The notes below the pieces were generated by a model. The model worked only from the letters and a program-made list of their open reading frames with translations, was not told the origin of the DNA and made no database searches. A stretch of DNA of 64,000 nt, taken from contig CM077827.1 in NCBI GenBank assembly GCA_039720395.1, positions 24,952,375-25,016,374 of the forward strand. The letters are read 5' to 3'. Both the position numbers and the translations under genes were made by a program. The DNA comes from Liquidambar formosana (Eukaryota; Streptophyta; Magnoliopsida; Saxifragales; Altingiaceae). Below, piece after piece: positions 47,624 through 61,112 of this stretch; position 1 is the stretch's first letter; each line of letters begins with the position of its first letter.

Positions 47624-48018
47624 ACTCTCTTGTTATAAAGAAGTAGGCCATGCCAAATCCGAGTGAGTTACGATGTATAACATCGCTTCAAAAACACATA
47701 AAGCTTTATTTTGGTAGATCTACCAAATCATATAGCCAGTTCCATGATTCACACAGATCACCACTTGTAATGATCGCTAATGATATCATTAAATTGTCCA
47801 TGAGATAATGAGCCATAAGTTTTGAGGAGGTAATAATTAACATATCAGATTGTTATTGATCATCTAATGAATTAAGTAGCATTAATCAAATTATATAAAC
47901 TTTCTCATCGGGCCCCTTTAAATTAGTTCTACAGCCAGACAAAACAATTTAAACATGTCTAAGTATATATTTTATATATAATCTCTTCACAAACACATAC
48001 ATTTCATGTTTGAAAACG

Positions 48019-48054
<36 letters not shown>

Positions 48055-48142
48055 GTCCAGTATTTATAAATGTCAGTACATAGATCCACTTTTACATACA
48101 CTTTATTACATAGAGCATCAAGAGAATTTATCCCATTGTCCC

Positions 48143-48181
<39 letters not shown>

Positions 48182-48637
48182 ATCCCTACCTTCATATTTA
48201 CATATTTATTCTCTCCAAATTTCACCACCTTCTGCACAAATGCAAGCTCACATGCACATGCACATTCCCATTTACAGAAGCTAAAGTCACAAAATAAGGT
48301 TTGTATACCCAAATAACTGATTTGCATATTCATGAAACCTAGCAATCTATCTATATCCAAATGTATCATTATAATATACAATCCTCAACCTTATGAACTA
48401 TCAACCCCTAAACTATGCAAGAATACAAATTGTCCATGCAAGTACAAAAACCTACACTAGATTTTCTTCTGTCTTTACACTAAGCATACTTCTCCTCTAT
48501 TCCCAAGAAGGGACCATGAGATAATTGAACGTGAACTTGCATGAATCCATTTCTTTTTCTTGAGTACGTAATGGCTGCAATAAATGTGATTTCCACCGGT
48601 AGTAAAAGAGTTTTAAGTGGGTGTTTTTGTAGATATA
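47300..48637. other. Intergenic region downstream of the BEL1-like gene
   Basis: No gene. Besides the poly-C tract it holds a (TA)n run at about 48022-48051 and a (GA)n run at about 48149-48178. Sequence just below 48638 is the presumed 3' UTR. Confidence 0.6.
47591..47623. repeat. 33-base poly-C tract
   Basis: Uninterrupted C run in an otherwise AT-rich intergenic region. Confidence 0.95.
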
Positions 48638-48735
48638 TCAGGCCACAAAATCCGGCAACAACTGAGCGGCAAACCCCTTTCTGTTTTGAGCGTTAATATT
48701 CTCATATGTTGTAATGGAAAGGTTGTGGTGTATTA
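48638..48735 (-). other. Out-of-frame conserved C-terminal tail of the BEL1-like gene
   Basis: After the in-frame stop at 48733-48735, a +1 frame reads [13 protein letters not shown] third frame from 48706 to 48638 reads YENINAQNRK, then FAAQLLPDFVA and a TGA. This is the tail expected at the end of BEL1-like proteins. Two frame changes therefore separate it from the main ORF: the first near a run of four T (48745-48748 on the plus strand as A), the second near 48705-48712. Confidence 0.85.
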
Positions 48736-51705
48736 ATACCACAGAAAATCCGGTTCACCAGTTCCCATTTTGAGTCTCCTCCCCAACTGAATATTCTGGT
48801 TGGAGAGGTAGTTTTGCTGTGTTCCTGATAGAGAGAGGTTTTCACAGTGGGGAAGGCCAAGGGTGAGGGAAACACCGTTTCCATGGAATCGCGGTGCCAA
48901 CTGCTCCGGGTCGAACCTTCCAATCTCCCCAACCGGATAAGCTCCAAATCCACCGCCATTATTTGTGGGACCTGTTAAATACGAAAAGCCATCCCTGGTT
49001 TGCCTTTCATTGATAAACTTTCTGCTAATTTCTCCACTTGTGTCACCAGGTTTCATATCCATGTCCATTGAAAGGATACTACTAGGAGAATTCTGCATGT
49101 CAGAGTTCCTTGGTTTCTTCGGACTTCTATGAACATTAAACCCTTCCATGTCTGATGACCTAGCCAGGTTGAAGCTAGCTTGGGCTTGAAGGGATCCTCC
49201 CATGGGAGATGTCGATATTGTAGAATTTGAAATTTCAGTGGGAGAAGCATTCTGGTTGGTGGATTTTTCTTGTTTGGATTGGAGAGCTTTAACTTGATCT
49301 GTTCCGATTTGACTGCCATCTTGTTGAGCATTGGATTTCGACCCCAACTCCTTACTGGGTTCACTTTTGCTGGTGTTGTCATTGGAACCATTTTGTTCTC
49401 GATCCTTGATTTCCTCCAAGTACATTTCTTCGACCATTGGCTTCCAAAGCCGAACTCGAGCATTTATAAACCAGTTAGAGACCTGCAGTTCAAATTGAAA
49501 TACTAAGACCAAATTTGAAACCAAAAAAAAAAAAAGTACAAGGATAAATGCACGAGTGCAAAATTCAAGAAGAATTTAATATGTACGTACCTGGCTCCGC
49601 GTAAGCCCTGTTTGTTTAGCGAGCATGTGCTTATCTGAATCCTTAGGGTAGCTGCAACCCCAAGTGAAATTTTGTGAGATCAATGAGGCAAAACACCAAC
49701 GTATAAATTTTATTCAAGAAATATCAAGTAGAAAAAAGGCACTTACGGGTGAAGAAAGTGCTCGAAGAGCCAAGCGCGAAGAACAGAAACGGCTCGTTCA
49801 GGTAATCCTCGCTGTGGTCTCCAAGCATTGTGCTGGAGCATTCCTAGCTGTTGTAGTGCCCGCTGTTGTCGAAGCTGGTGATCCACCAACCTTAGTCTTG
49901 AACCCTCGACTTTCACTCCTAAGCAATCTTCTTCGCCTAAGCTCTTGCTTGTGGCCTTGATTTGTCCAGTAATTGCATCCTTTAGACACCGGAATTGCTT
50001 TGAGATTGTCTGTAAAGCGAGGGCAGTGTATGATTTTGCTGACCCAAACCCTGCCGCCTGCTCGAAAGACGAGACCACGAGTTGCATTTGGTGGTGGTAC
50101 TGTCTGTATCTCTGCTCCACCTTGAAATTCATGAGAAGCAGTCGTCAGTATAGCATTCCAAAACATGCACTTTAATCATATACTATATTATTTTTAAAAG
50201 AAAATAATTTAAAACTCTTTTTTTTCTTTTTCTTTTTCCTCCCATATTTTCAGGTAAACAAACAAAACTCAGAGGATAATTTATATCACCAGCTAGAGCC
50301 GACAAAGTTTGACAACCCAGCTTAAATGAGCTTTGGTCGTCCTATTGGACCCGGTTGATCCGGGTATATATACCAGCCCTGGGCTATTTGAATCCGACCC
50401 GAACCGCACAGGCCAGATCATTGCCTGCTCTAGCAAATTTCCGGTATATTCCGTGTCTCTTTGAAACTTCCAATTTGACGAAATAACAGGACAGAATTTC
50501 TCCAAAACTAGAGCTTAAATTTTGGAAAACAGAGCTCAATGGACCGTATATGTCCAAAGATGACCCAAATTTCCAGAGTAACACTTGATGAGTGGATGAA
50601 TTACACCGGTGGATCAAACCCAATTCAATTGACACAGACCCAACTAACTAGGCCAATCCCAATTCACAAATATTTTGCTTAGAAGATCCTGCTTGAGAAA
50701 TTAAACACCACCGTTTCAAAATGGACCATTTTTTTTTATTTATTTATAAATTATATATATGATTTAAGAAATCAAACTGGATTAAACTAATCAAACTCCG
50801 ATCAATACTCGTACCTCATCAAGCATGCTAACAAGTTTCGCCTTCTTCATCTGAAGCTCCTGTCGTTGAGCCGTCGTGAGGTCACCTCCGCGTTTTGCGC
50901 TACTTTCACCTCCACTTGAACACTCTCCGATTACAGCAATTGATTCTCTGTTCATCTTTATCTTCTCTTTAGTCCCTTCCGCTGAGTCGGTCTTGATTCC
51001 CTTGCCGACATTTACAACTTCATCGAGAAGCTGCTGTGTAGCCTTCAAGTACTTAGACCCCAAAATCACACTCTGCATGCCAGAAATTCCATTCGACACC
51101 GCAGACACGGTCGAGGAAGAACCCCCATGTACTCGCATGTCGTCACCACTTGCCGGCGATATATCCGGTGCTGGAGCCTGTGTGGGAATAATCTCATGTT
51201 CGGCGTGGATTGATGACCTGCAGAAAGTGGATTGTTGGGGCGAAAGGCTCAGCGACAAACCTTGCTGAGTAGGCGACACCACGGGACGCCGGAACCCCAA
51301 CTGTGGCGCAACATCGGCTGCACCACCACCGGAATTACCACCACCGGCTGCCGTTGGTGATTGATCGATTGAACCCCATAAATTATAGTGGAAACGAGGG
51401 CCCATCCCGTGCAGGGATGACATCTCATGCTGGCCGTGCCAAGATGGACGGTTGGAATCATCTGAATTGGCCGATCCGATGGTGGGAGAGGGTGTCGGTA
51501 GTGGAATTCCAACGAAATGTTGGCTTTGTGGCGGCGGCGCGTGTGATAGGTTAGTGGAATTCAGCGCGTTGCCGGCGGAATTGAGGAGGAGCATGTTAGA
51601 AGGCTGTTGTGTGTCAGAGTACCCTACGTAATTAGGGTTCATGAGATAAAGTGTCTGCAAACCATCACCTTGGATTTCTGAACTCCCATGAAAGTACGTC
51701 GCCAT
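48733..51705 (-). CDS. BLH1: BEL1-like homeodomain (TALE) transcription factor, BLH1-type; C-terminus frameshifted
   Basis: Four coding exons: 50815-51705, 49747-50120, 49591-49651, 48733-49482; 691 codons with consistent phases. Start chosen at [24 protein letters not shown], the family N-terminus; an upstream ATG would add MPLIS. Domains: ZIBEL-like GLSLSLSP (149-156); SKY box [16 protein letters not shown] (216-231); BELL domain (about 285-350); TALE homeodomain (about 396-458) with the PYP loop extension (422-424, P422 split by an intron) and recognition helix [12 protein letters not shown] (446-457); C-terminal VSLTLGLPH (646-654). SKY plus BELL bind KNOX proteins, and the heterodimer enters the nucleus and binds TGAC-type sites. 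Exon borders after MLDE and before VSNWF match BELL genes. The last residues (PDFLWY) result from a frameshift that removes the usual tail. The BLH1 label is by likeness; BLH1 versus close paralogues is not settled. Confidence 0.93.
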
Positions 51706-52400
51706 CGAAATGAGAGGCAAAATTCTTTTGAATCACCGTACAGAAGTGACAGCAACAACAACAACAACCCTTCGAGACCAAAACCAATCAATCTGAGTCT
51801 GCAAAATTAGTCCACTTTGATGCCTAATTCGTCACCACTCGACACCGACTTTGGTCCGACCGGGTGTTCCTCGGACAAACCCTGCAAAGAAAAAAAAAAG
51901 CAAGAGAGAAAAAACTCATGATGAATCCATGAAATACCCTGAAAATTACAAACATTTTTCTGTCATAAACCCATAAGTCGGAAACGTAAAATTCGGATCG
52001 AGAACCGTAATTTCTATAAAAATCAAGCTAGCTTTTGAAGAAGAAAAAGGGTGTAGTGGATGAGGCCAAGCTGTTTATATATAGAGAATAGAGAAAGATC
52101 GTTTTGTTTATCGTTTTTGATAAATTTCATTTATTACTTAAAAATGACCGAGAACCCATCAAGATCATCAACCAAAAAAAACAAAAAATTAAAAATTAAA
52201 AATGAAAATCCAACCCATCAAAGATAGATGTTGCAGAGACAGACTCAGTACCATCCAATTATAGTTAAAATAGATGAAGACCACATCTGAACACACGACC
52301 ACACTCAAATGTCTATCTGTCTACCTTGGTAGCAATCAGTTAGGCTTGCGAGTTTCTCTTGTCAGTCTCAGCTTTCTGCAACTTGCCTTCTGACAATGAA
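51706..52400 (-). promoter_or_regulatory. 5' UTR with a probable leader intron of the BEL1-like gene
   Basis: TTTTTTTTTTCTTTGCAG|GGTTTG gives an acceptor at 51882-51883. CTACCAAG|GTAGAC gives a donor at 52321-52324. The implied intron is about 52324-51882 with a leader exon above 52325. 5'UTR introns are common in BELL genes (family knowledge). Transcript data are needed for exact ends. Confidence 0.5.
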
Positions 52401-52930
52401 AATCAATAAAGAGATGAGGTTTTAAACACTTTTTTGAAAGAGGGGAGAGAGAGAGAGAGAGTGAGGGTTTTTATTTATTTATTTAATATTTATTAGATAT
52501 ATAGTAAAAAAAAAAAAAAAATTGAGGGCTTTTCAACACTTCTCTTTTAATCAATATTTCTTACAATTTTGTGCGAGTTACCTGCGATTGATGAAAGAAA
52601 AAAAAAAGTAGACTTCAGTGACTTAACCCTCTTTTCCAAATCATTTGATGCAAGCACGTTTGATGAATAACCCTATATATATATATATATATAATTAATT
52701 AATTATTATACAGGTATACAGAAACACAGAGAGAATAAGAGAGAGAGAGAGAGAGAGCTAGAGAGAGGATGTTGAAAACTATATGGAAAGTGGGCCAGGA
52801 GATAGAAACAGCTGAAAAACGAGGAAACGTCTGGTTCCCACCCAGTATTAATAATAGAGAAAGAAAGAGGAAGGTTGGGGAGGGTAACCTCAACTTTTTT
52901 AAAATATATTTTTTTTCTTTGTCTTTCATA
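52401..52930 (-). promoter_or_regulatory. Presumed promoter of the BEL1-like gene
   Basis: On the minus strand a CT-rich run (GA on plus, 52443-52461) lies close to the expected start of transcription. AATAAATATTAAATAAATAA-type AT-rich sequence just upstream could serve as a TATA element. A (TA)n run (52675-52692) and a second GA run (52739-52757) lie further up. No single box can be assigned with confidence. Confidence 0.35.
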
Positions 52931-55900
52931 TGATATTTATTATTTGTCGGGTATTTTATGTGGTTAGATGCGAACGCTAGAAGATAAAGGAAAAAAAAAA
53001 CCCATCATAACACAAACATCATGCACGGATTAAATTCACAGAGAAAAAGCAAGGCAAGTGAAACCATGTAGCTATTTACCATATTTAAAAAAGGAAAAGG
53101 AAAAAAGAAAAAAGTGTAGCTATATGTATATATGGGTTTGGATCGGGATAATATTTTTTTACAAAATTTTGTATAAGAGTTTTATGCCATTCATTCATCT
53201 CTCATCCATTAGTAAGAAAATTTCCTGCCCTTCAGCCTTATTTGGAGACTATTGTATGTAAGAAAATTGAACTATAATAATGTTGTAAAAAAAAAAATTA
53301 CATAAATGTTGTCTCCAGGATCTCGACACTAATATATTAGAAAGGAATTGAGACTAATTCCAAATAATTAGTGGCCCCAAAAGAGAGTAAACACCTAAAA
53401 CTTTTCTCTTATCGAAGGCATAAGTTTCAAGAACCATGCATAGTCCACTGATCATTCATAATTATTATTTTCTATTTCAATGCTATTGTATTTCCATATA
53501 TTAGAAGTGATAATGTAATACTAAATAGTAATAACGTGTCACTTAACTCGCTAAGAGGTGGATTAGTGTTTTAATTTTCAAGATTTGTACATTCTCATTC
53601 AAATAAAATTTTTAAAAAAAGACTTGTACATCAAGAAATAAAAGGTGCTAAATTTGAATTCTTTATTTATTATTATTATTTTTTGGTACCAAACAACACA
53701 TGCACTAACATGTGCACCCACTGAATTGAAACTAAGATCTCAACACATTTCACTTTTATTGGGGTAAGACAAGCCATTAACCCAACAGTCATTGGCCTAA
53801 ATTTGACTTTTTTACTTCCTCTTAAGAGGAGTTATGAACCAAATTTATTATTATAAGCATTATGGGACTTAAAGTGAGTTTTAATCTCTTTTTTATTTTT
53901 TTTTATAAGTAAGTTGTAATCTCATTCATGTAAAAATAAAAATAAAAAAAGTGTTAGTAAAAGGTCTAAACAAAATTATAGCACTCCGTAATTAAAAAAA
54001 GAAAATGAAAAGACACAAAAAATGAAAAAGAAAAAAAAAAAAAACAGGAGGTGTGAGCCACTTCATCAGATATAAGTGGGAAAAAGTAGAACACCTTAAT
54101 TACCAAAGTACCCATACGCTTATTGTGTACGTCAGTGTGTGTCCCCTGTTGAAGAGTCAACCACCAATGAAATGTTATCTTTGTTTAGAAAATATCGAAG
54201 TCAAAAGTGTAGAATTACTTGTCATTACTCGCTCCCACAACTTGTGAATTTTTTTTTTTCTTCTTTCTTCACTGCTCTTCCAAGTTTGTGTCTTGTCAGG
54301 CGTGTTTAACTGGGACTGTCTTCACAAGGCCTTCACCTTTTCGTCCCAACGGCCCTACTAGGAAGACTACATTTAAAGTCCTCTACCTCTGTCCTTGCAT
54401 GTGGCAGCCATTACGGGTTTGGATTCGGTGTTGTGGTGAAAAAATTTATCGTGTTAAATTCATGTGAGTCGTTAAATAAAGGTTTTGACGATTTGGATTA
54501 AAATACCAAAAGTTGTCATTGAAATAACCAAAATGATATTAAAAGACAATTTTTCTATCTTTTAATTTAATTTATATGTCAAAAATCTCATTGATGCTAA
54601 GTTTTTTCACCTAATCAGCATTGAATCCAAACTCAGTAATTACATCACCCACAGGTCAGCTGTTTAGGTCACCTATGGAATCTGTAGGATGACTCAGAAT
54701 TTAAATATTCATTTATATATGTTGGAAAAAAAAATGAGTGTAGTACCTTGCTATCACCGTCATGACTGAGGACTGGGGAGGTTGTTTGAGCTTTAATACT
54801 TGTAAAGTGTGTATGGGATCATGGCAATAAGAAATTAAGACGTTTGGCATTTTTCCTTACTGGCCTGAGTTTTGGTGTTTCCTACTTCACTCCAAGGTGA
54901 TTTCATTAATTTTGGTCCGTACCCCTATATTATCCACATATTGTGGGAATTACCCATTGAATAACTTTGCCTTATATAGAAGGACAATCACATTTAATCT
55001 TTTTTTTTTTCCTAGTTAAGGTATAATCCTTTTTATTTTATTTATTATTATTATTAACTATTAGGGTTATCCTAAGCTTTACTCCCGCCGAGGTTTCGGC
55101 CCAGTCTATTCTCCTAATGGCTCGTGTGAGATGCCCTATACCCACATAGGCAACGATTTCTGCGAAGAGTTGAAACGATGACCTCTAAAGAACACACCCA
55201 TATCTAAACACTTCAAAAATGTATAACCGTTAAACGCACACCCATGTACACGGAGTTCTGGCATGACCAAGGTAGAATCTAAGCATGCATGCACCTCAAA
55301 AGGGTCTAATCTTTGAGGAGGTGATGGTCTCTTAATTAAGTACGTATACACGCACCCATATCTAACTGATGTAGGACTTTTTGCCTATTGAACAAATCTT
55401 AGGTTGTCTAAAGTGACCTAATTTAAGTAGAAAGTCCATGCTAATGGTATATATAAAAAGATGGTAGAGTTTGTTATGAATACCATGAATACATGCGATT
55501 ATATGGATCTAATTGGGATTTAGTACATGTGGATAAAGAGGAAACAGTGCAAAAGGAGAGGAGAATTCTAGATGGATGGAAGATGCATGATGAAGAGTTA
55601 AGAATTTTTCTTATATATTATATAATAAGACTTTTATTATATCTAGATTTGTTTGTAGGGAGACGATTGAGTGCAAAACGTTCGGCACATATTGCACGAC
55701 TGAGAGCCATGTGTGGCTTTCATGCGCACACGCATGTTTCTTATATACAACTGAGAGTTGTGTGATCTCATTAACTTGTTTACACAATCCGAGACAATTC
55801 GCACCTTATCAGTTTTGTTTGTTTGTATTCATGCAACTAGTTCACCCCTAAGGTGAAAGATTTTAGGTCCATATATTCATGGAAACATTCCTTATTTTAC

Positions 55901-57299
55901 ATATATATATATATATATATATGCTAACTAAATGGAAATATGTATATGCAAAAGTATGTAGGGTGCAAGTAAAATTTTTGAATATTCAAGGAGAAAACTA
56001 TGAGAATCTCAAACACAAATATAATTATAGACATCTTTAAATAAAAATAAAATAAAATAAAAATTCTTATTAACATAGCAATTAAGATGTAAGCTGGTGC
56101 TCAAAACTCAAAACTAGGACTGACTTCCATGACCTTTCTTTTTCAAAATAACCATCATTTGTCCAATAGATATCTAATTAATTAACTAATAAAAGGGTAT
56201 CTATTAGTTATCATAAAGTCGGTTAAGGAGGAGATCGAAGTTGATAGAAAAAGAGGGATTCCACTATCTATCTCATGTGTAATATTTAAATTATGGATAT
56301 GAAACTTCCAATTTTGGATGGCCATGATGATGGCCATGCACACAAGGATCTTTTGTCCCTTTGCTCTTCTTTTGAATTAAAAATATTTTTGATTTGATAT
56401 AGTAGATTTTATATGATGGATCAAGAGGACGTACTGCTCCAAATTTTGAAACAACATTCTAAGCAGTCATATTGATAGGACCTGGGGTACGCTGTTTACT
56501 ATTATATATTCATTATAAATTATAGTCATTACAAAGACTGTTGTTACAATCATTACTTTTTCATATATCTACAATTTTATTAAAGTTCCGCCCTCCTATC
56601 AAGGCTAGCCCTTTTCCATTCAATATACTATAAATAATAAGGACAAATTACGTTAAGACCTTCTCTAATATATGTCAATTAGAGATAGACCTCCTCATGT
56701 TTTTGAAATGACACTAACACTCCCTACTTTACAAAATAAACGAGAAAGAGATCCCCTCCTTCTAACAGCCATCAATTGGCTCGTTAAAAAAAAGTGATGT
56801 CATAACTCAATTTTTTTAAAATACGCTAATTACCTTTCTTGAATGACAACTCTCATATTAAATGCAAATAACTCATCAGTCCAACACATTCATCTAGCAC
56901 ATTTGATTTTTTTTTTTTTTTTGATAAACAAATAATATATATATATATATATATATATAAAAGCAAAATGCTTAAATTTTATGTCCACTGATATGGTAGT
57001 TATCAGATTTTCTCATTAGAGATAATTATTTTTTCAACTAAATTTTTAATTGATTAGCCCAAAAAAAAAAAAAAAAAATTGATTTATCAGGTTACCACCT
57101 CACCTCATTTGAGTAAGTAGATTTGAGTAAAAAAAAAATCGGCTATATGGCATCGCTCATGTATAGAAATAAATGAAAAGAATAATTACAATGGGGAGAG
57201 AGCAAAAGAAAATTATGAAAATATGGGGTGAAAATAAAATTTAAATGAGGAAATTTGTATGTAAAAAGAAAAAGGTAAAATATATATATATATATATAT
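52931..57299. other. Intergenic, no gene
   Basis: AT-rich sequence with poly-A/T and TA runs (for example 55898-55921 and 56935-56959). The phrase TTATTAACTATTAGGGTTATCCTAAG (about 55045-55075) recurs inverted near 58750-58785, so a short dispersed repeat is present. I see no conserved coding sequence. Confidence 0.55.
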
Positions 57300-57305
57300 C
57301 AGTCC

Positions 57306-57540
57306 TTCTATTATCAAGTTTGCATCAAGTGCACTTCAAAACTCTTTTAGCTAAACCAATCGTCAGATTAAATTTGATTCATATATTGGTCATACATGCC
57401 AAAAATAAAGTTGAACTAAGATGAAGAGTTGTTTCATTTAAAATGTCCATAAATGAGCGATTGTTGTTGGTTAAAAAATTTATTTTTTGGATCCAATAAC
57501 AATCAATCTCAAATCAACTTGATTTTGGGATAGAACGCTT
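57306..57540. mobile_element. Partial MITE copy (same family as 57576-57978)
   Basis: Shares TTGGTCATACATGCCAAAAAT, AAATGAGCGATTGTTGTT and CAACTTGATTTTGGG text with the neighbouring complete copy, in the same order, but lacks the terminal repeats. Confidence 0.6.
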
Positions 57541-57575
57541 ACATGAAAAGGCCTATATATATATATATATATATA

Positions 57576-57978
57576 TAAAGTTCCCTTCTTATGAGGTTAA
57601 CCTAACCTAACTTTACATTAGGTCATCTTCAAAAACTCTATTTCTGATTTTTATTTTTCAAAACCAACAGTTGGATTAGATCTACTTCATTTGAAGGTCA
57701 TACATACCAAAAATCAAGTTGATTCGAGATTAAAAACTACTTCATTCATAAATATATGTCCAAAATGAGCAATTATTATTGTTTAAAAAATGTGATTTTT
57801 GAATCAAATAGCAATCAATTTTGGATCAACTTGATTTTGGGTAGGCATTCACCTACGTACGTACATGATAAAGTTATCTAATCCAATAGTTGGTTTCATA
57901 AAATATGAATCACATGTATAGTTTTGGAGAGTGACTTAACACAAAATTAGGTTAGATTAACCTCATAAAAGGGATCGA
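57576..57978. mobile_element. MITE with about 55-bp terminal inverted repeats
   Basis: Left end AAGTTCCCTTCTTATGAGG then TTAACCTAACCTAACTTTAC; right end ACACAAAATTAGGTTAGA then TTAACCTCATAAAAGGGATC. They pair over about 50 bases. Flanked by TA-rich sequence. No ORF. Confidence 0.75.
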
Positions 57979-58077
57979 TATTATATATATGTGAGGGTTG
58001 TTCAAGTGTGCAATATCCTAGAGTATCCCATTCGATCATGAATGGCTGTGATCGTACGAGATATCTAGCTTGATCAA

Positions 58078-58079
<2 letters not shown>

Positions 58080-58125
<46 letters not shown>
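58080..58125. repeat. (TA)n microsatellite
   Basis: About 23 TA units without interruption. Confidence 0.95.
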
Positions 58126-58127
<2 letters not shown>

Positions 58128-59302
58128 AAGGTAATAAATTTAGAGGGCTAAAAGGATTTTGAGACTGGCCAAACCTATGATTAATAATAAATAAAAAATA
58201 TGTGCAAAAAAAAAAAAAAAAAGAAGGTGGGCAAGCTAACCCCAGGTCTTATTGGCTTTGCCCTTGGGTGCATGTAATAGAAGATATAAGTTAGAGGGAA
58301 CTCGAGTCATTTAAGAAGGTTAAATGGTGCATTTTATATATAAGAGCATTTGCGTCATTTTATAAGTTTTATTAACACTGTCAGTCAACTATTCTTACAG
58401 GGGGTGATAATGTAATTTCAAAAATGAGAGGAGATGCATCCGCAATTGTCATAAAATAAAAGGGGTGTAAGTGTAATTTACCCAAATAATAATAATTATT
58501 ACTATCCTTGTGAGCCATGCAAGGTCGGGTGTTTTGTTTTGTTTTTTTTTTTTTTTTGTCAACTAAAAGAACTTTAGCCTTAAAAGAGAGTTCTACCATC
58601 CCGTGCAGGATTGGTTGAACATTCAGGTTTTGGATGTATTTTTAAGAGATCATCATTTTAATTATTTATAGTTATCATTGCTTGTATGAGTATAAAACAT
58701 CTCACGTTGGTCTTTATAGGATTAGGTTGGATTGAAATCTCAATGAAAATAAAACTTAGGATAACCCTAATTGTTAATAAAAAAAAAAATAATAATAATT
58801 ATCCTTGTGGTTTAATGTTCATCGGTCAGAGATTATTAATAATAAGGCCGGGGGCATTATGTCTAGGCTGATTTTTGCACGACTAGCTATATAGCTAGTG
58901 TTTCCTTTAATAATAGTTAGTCTTGATAGTAGCCATTACTTTTTCTTTTAGCATAACATGGCAAATTCCTATCTTGTGAATTCTAGTATCTTTTTTAGCA
59001 TTGTGATGGCACTATAAAAAATGTAGGTTTCTCTGAGGGTAGGCATAATTATTACGAATTATATTTAATGGGTGGCCGGACCCCCGATCCATCCAATTAG
59101 TGGCATGCTTTTGCAACGTGGTCGAGGTAATTATGGTTAAATGGTCCACAAAAGTGCGTAAAGTCAGTTGCCCAAGAACATACGGAGGCCCAAAACCATT
59201 ACATTATCAATCGCATCGCTTGCTTTTGCATGTTTACCATCCCGAAGGCGACCCATCAGATAAATATCCGATCCTGATGCTTTGACAATGAGAGAGGGAG
59301 AT

Positions 59303-59343
<41 letters not shown>

Positions 59344-59982
59344 CTTCTAAGTACAAGGCCACTCATGACTTGATCTATGGGAGCTGGCTTTTTTTTTTTT
59401 TTTTTTTTTTTTGTTGCGAAGTATGGGAGCTGGTTTACTCAATTTTACTTGTTCCCACGTTCCTTTATACTTGAGGTAAGTAGGGTTGTAGGAGAGACGA
59501 ACGTATGACATGGTGGGGTGAGGATTACACACAGAATTTTTCACTATATGTATGAAAAAATGAGGAAGTTCTCTTATTTAGAAGGGTCAGCAGTTTTTAG
59601 AACCGAGTCGAGTACGTGACATGTGGGATCGGTGAACCAGTGACTCGGTCTCTTGACTGATTTAGTACGTTTAGATTATTCAAATTATGACCTAGACTAA
59701 CCTGGTCTCACCCGACCTAATCGGACGACTTTGATGAATCAAATTGAAAGAAGTAGTTTCCAATTAGTGGCGGATTTAACAGTTGTCTAAAATATAATTA
59801 GTCAATGTAAATGAGCTCTAAAGGTTCAGACAAGGAAACTCTTACACCGACCTTAACCACTAATCCAAGGACAGTCTTATTGTTAACCTTTGGCAACATA
59901 TATATTATATTTAACTATCAGCTTAAGATCTATAAGAACTAAATATAAATTATTCTTTAAACAACCCGATTAATTGACCTAA
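58126..59982. other. Intergenic, no gene
   Basis: AT-rich text with poly-A (58206-58222), poly-T (58542-58557, 59391-59412) and a GA microsatellite (59303-59339). No coding sequence supported. Confidence 0.55.
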
Positions 59983-60220
59983 GGCCATGTTTGTTTGGTG
60001 AGAATAGGAATGGATGGAATGGAATCTTATTTCAATTCATTCCAAACAACATGTTTGGATGAGGTAGTTAAATGGGAATGAAAATCAAACAATAGTAGTG
60101 AATTATAATGATATTCATTACACAGTGTTTATTTCAATCTCATTCCATTCCAAACTATTTTGAGTATAGAATAAGATTCCATTCCCGCTCATTCCATTCC
60201 AACCTAAACAAACATAGGTC
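59983..60220. mobile_element. MITE, PIF/Harbinger-like (238 bp)
   Basis: Inverted ends GGCCATGTTTGTTTGG and CCTAAACAAACATAGGTC, and inner arms around GGAATGGAATCTTA / TAAGATTCCATTCC. Flanked by TAA on both sides (59980-59982, 60221-60223), the 3-bp target type of PIF/Harbinger elements. Confidence 0.75.
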
Positions 60221-60790
60221 TAACAGTCTAACCAGTGACTCATTCATGACCTACTACATTGATCGCCGATCGGGATAGTGTCGGGTCCAAATATGATAAT
60301 TGTCAATTGGACACCTTTGTCATTTGACAAGATGTATTCCTTACAGCCCTAAATCCGTTCCCTTCACAAGGAAGGGACACCTTAATTGGTCATTGCACAA
60401 GGGCCATTTTCAAATTACATGTTCTAGGTAAAATCATAAAAATGCCCTCTTAACATGCCTTGATGCAAATTAAGGAGATGGACGCATGATTAGTCATCGA
60501 ATTAGGGCGAAAAGAGCATGGCAAGACCTCTTGTCAACCGCGGTCCCATAATAGGGAGCAAGGGGAAGCTTGTTGGACCACGAGACAGTTGAATACTTGC
60601 TCACTCAATAGCTACAAAATGTGGGTGCATGTGTGTCACTTTCTTACTAGGAAGCCCCTCCGTACACGGAACCCTAGTTTGGTTTAGTTTTTCTTTGTAA
60701 ATTAGGTCCCTCCTCCTGTCCGTCACCGCAATTAATTAATTATATCTAGATATATCAAAATTTATTCTCTATTAATGGGGTATAACCTAT

Positions 60791-61112
60791 TGAAACTTTC
60801 TTTTTTATGAAATTAACTTAACCTAATTTTGTATTAGGTTATCCTCTAAATTCTACCTATGACCTGTATTTTCATATATGATACATGTCAAAAATGAAAT
60901 TAATCCAAGTATGATTGCTATTCAATTTAAAACTAATAGTTTTTTTAATTAATGACAACAGCATATTTCAAACATTTATGGATAAAACAATTCTTGATTT
61001 TGGATTAACTTGATTTTTGACATACACGACATTTATATGAAACAAATCTAATCTCACAGGGTCACAGGCAGAATATTAGAGATTAAGTTAACCTCGTAAA
61101 AAACAAAAAAAT
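60791..61112. mobile_element. MITE, diverged copy of the 57576-57978 family
   Basis: Left TTTATGAAATTAACTTAACC then TAATTTTGTATTAGGTTATC; right AGATTAAGTTAACCTCGTAA. The interior shares ACATGTCAAAAATGAAATTAATCC and GGATTAACTTGATTTTTGAC with the other copy. Confidence 0.65.

Noticed and set aside
48697..48740. A mini-intron that would bring the BEL1-like tail into frame
   Set aside because: A GT...AG of about 40 bases can be drawn but is too short for plant splicing and does not restore the frame.
50876..51268. Plus-strand open frame of 130 codons
   Set aside because: Shadow of BEL1-like exon 1.
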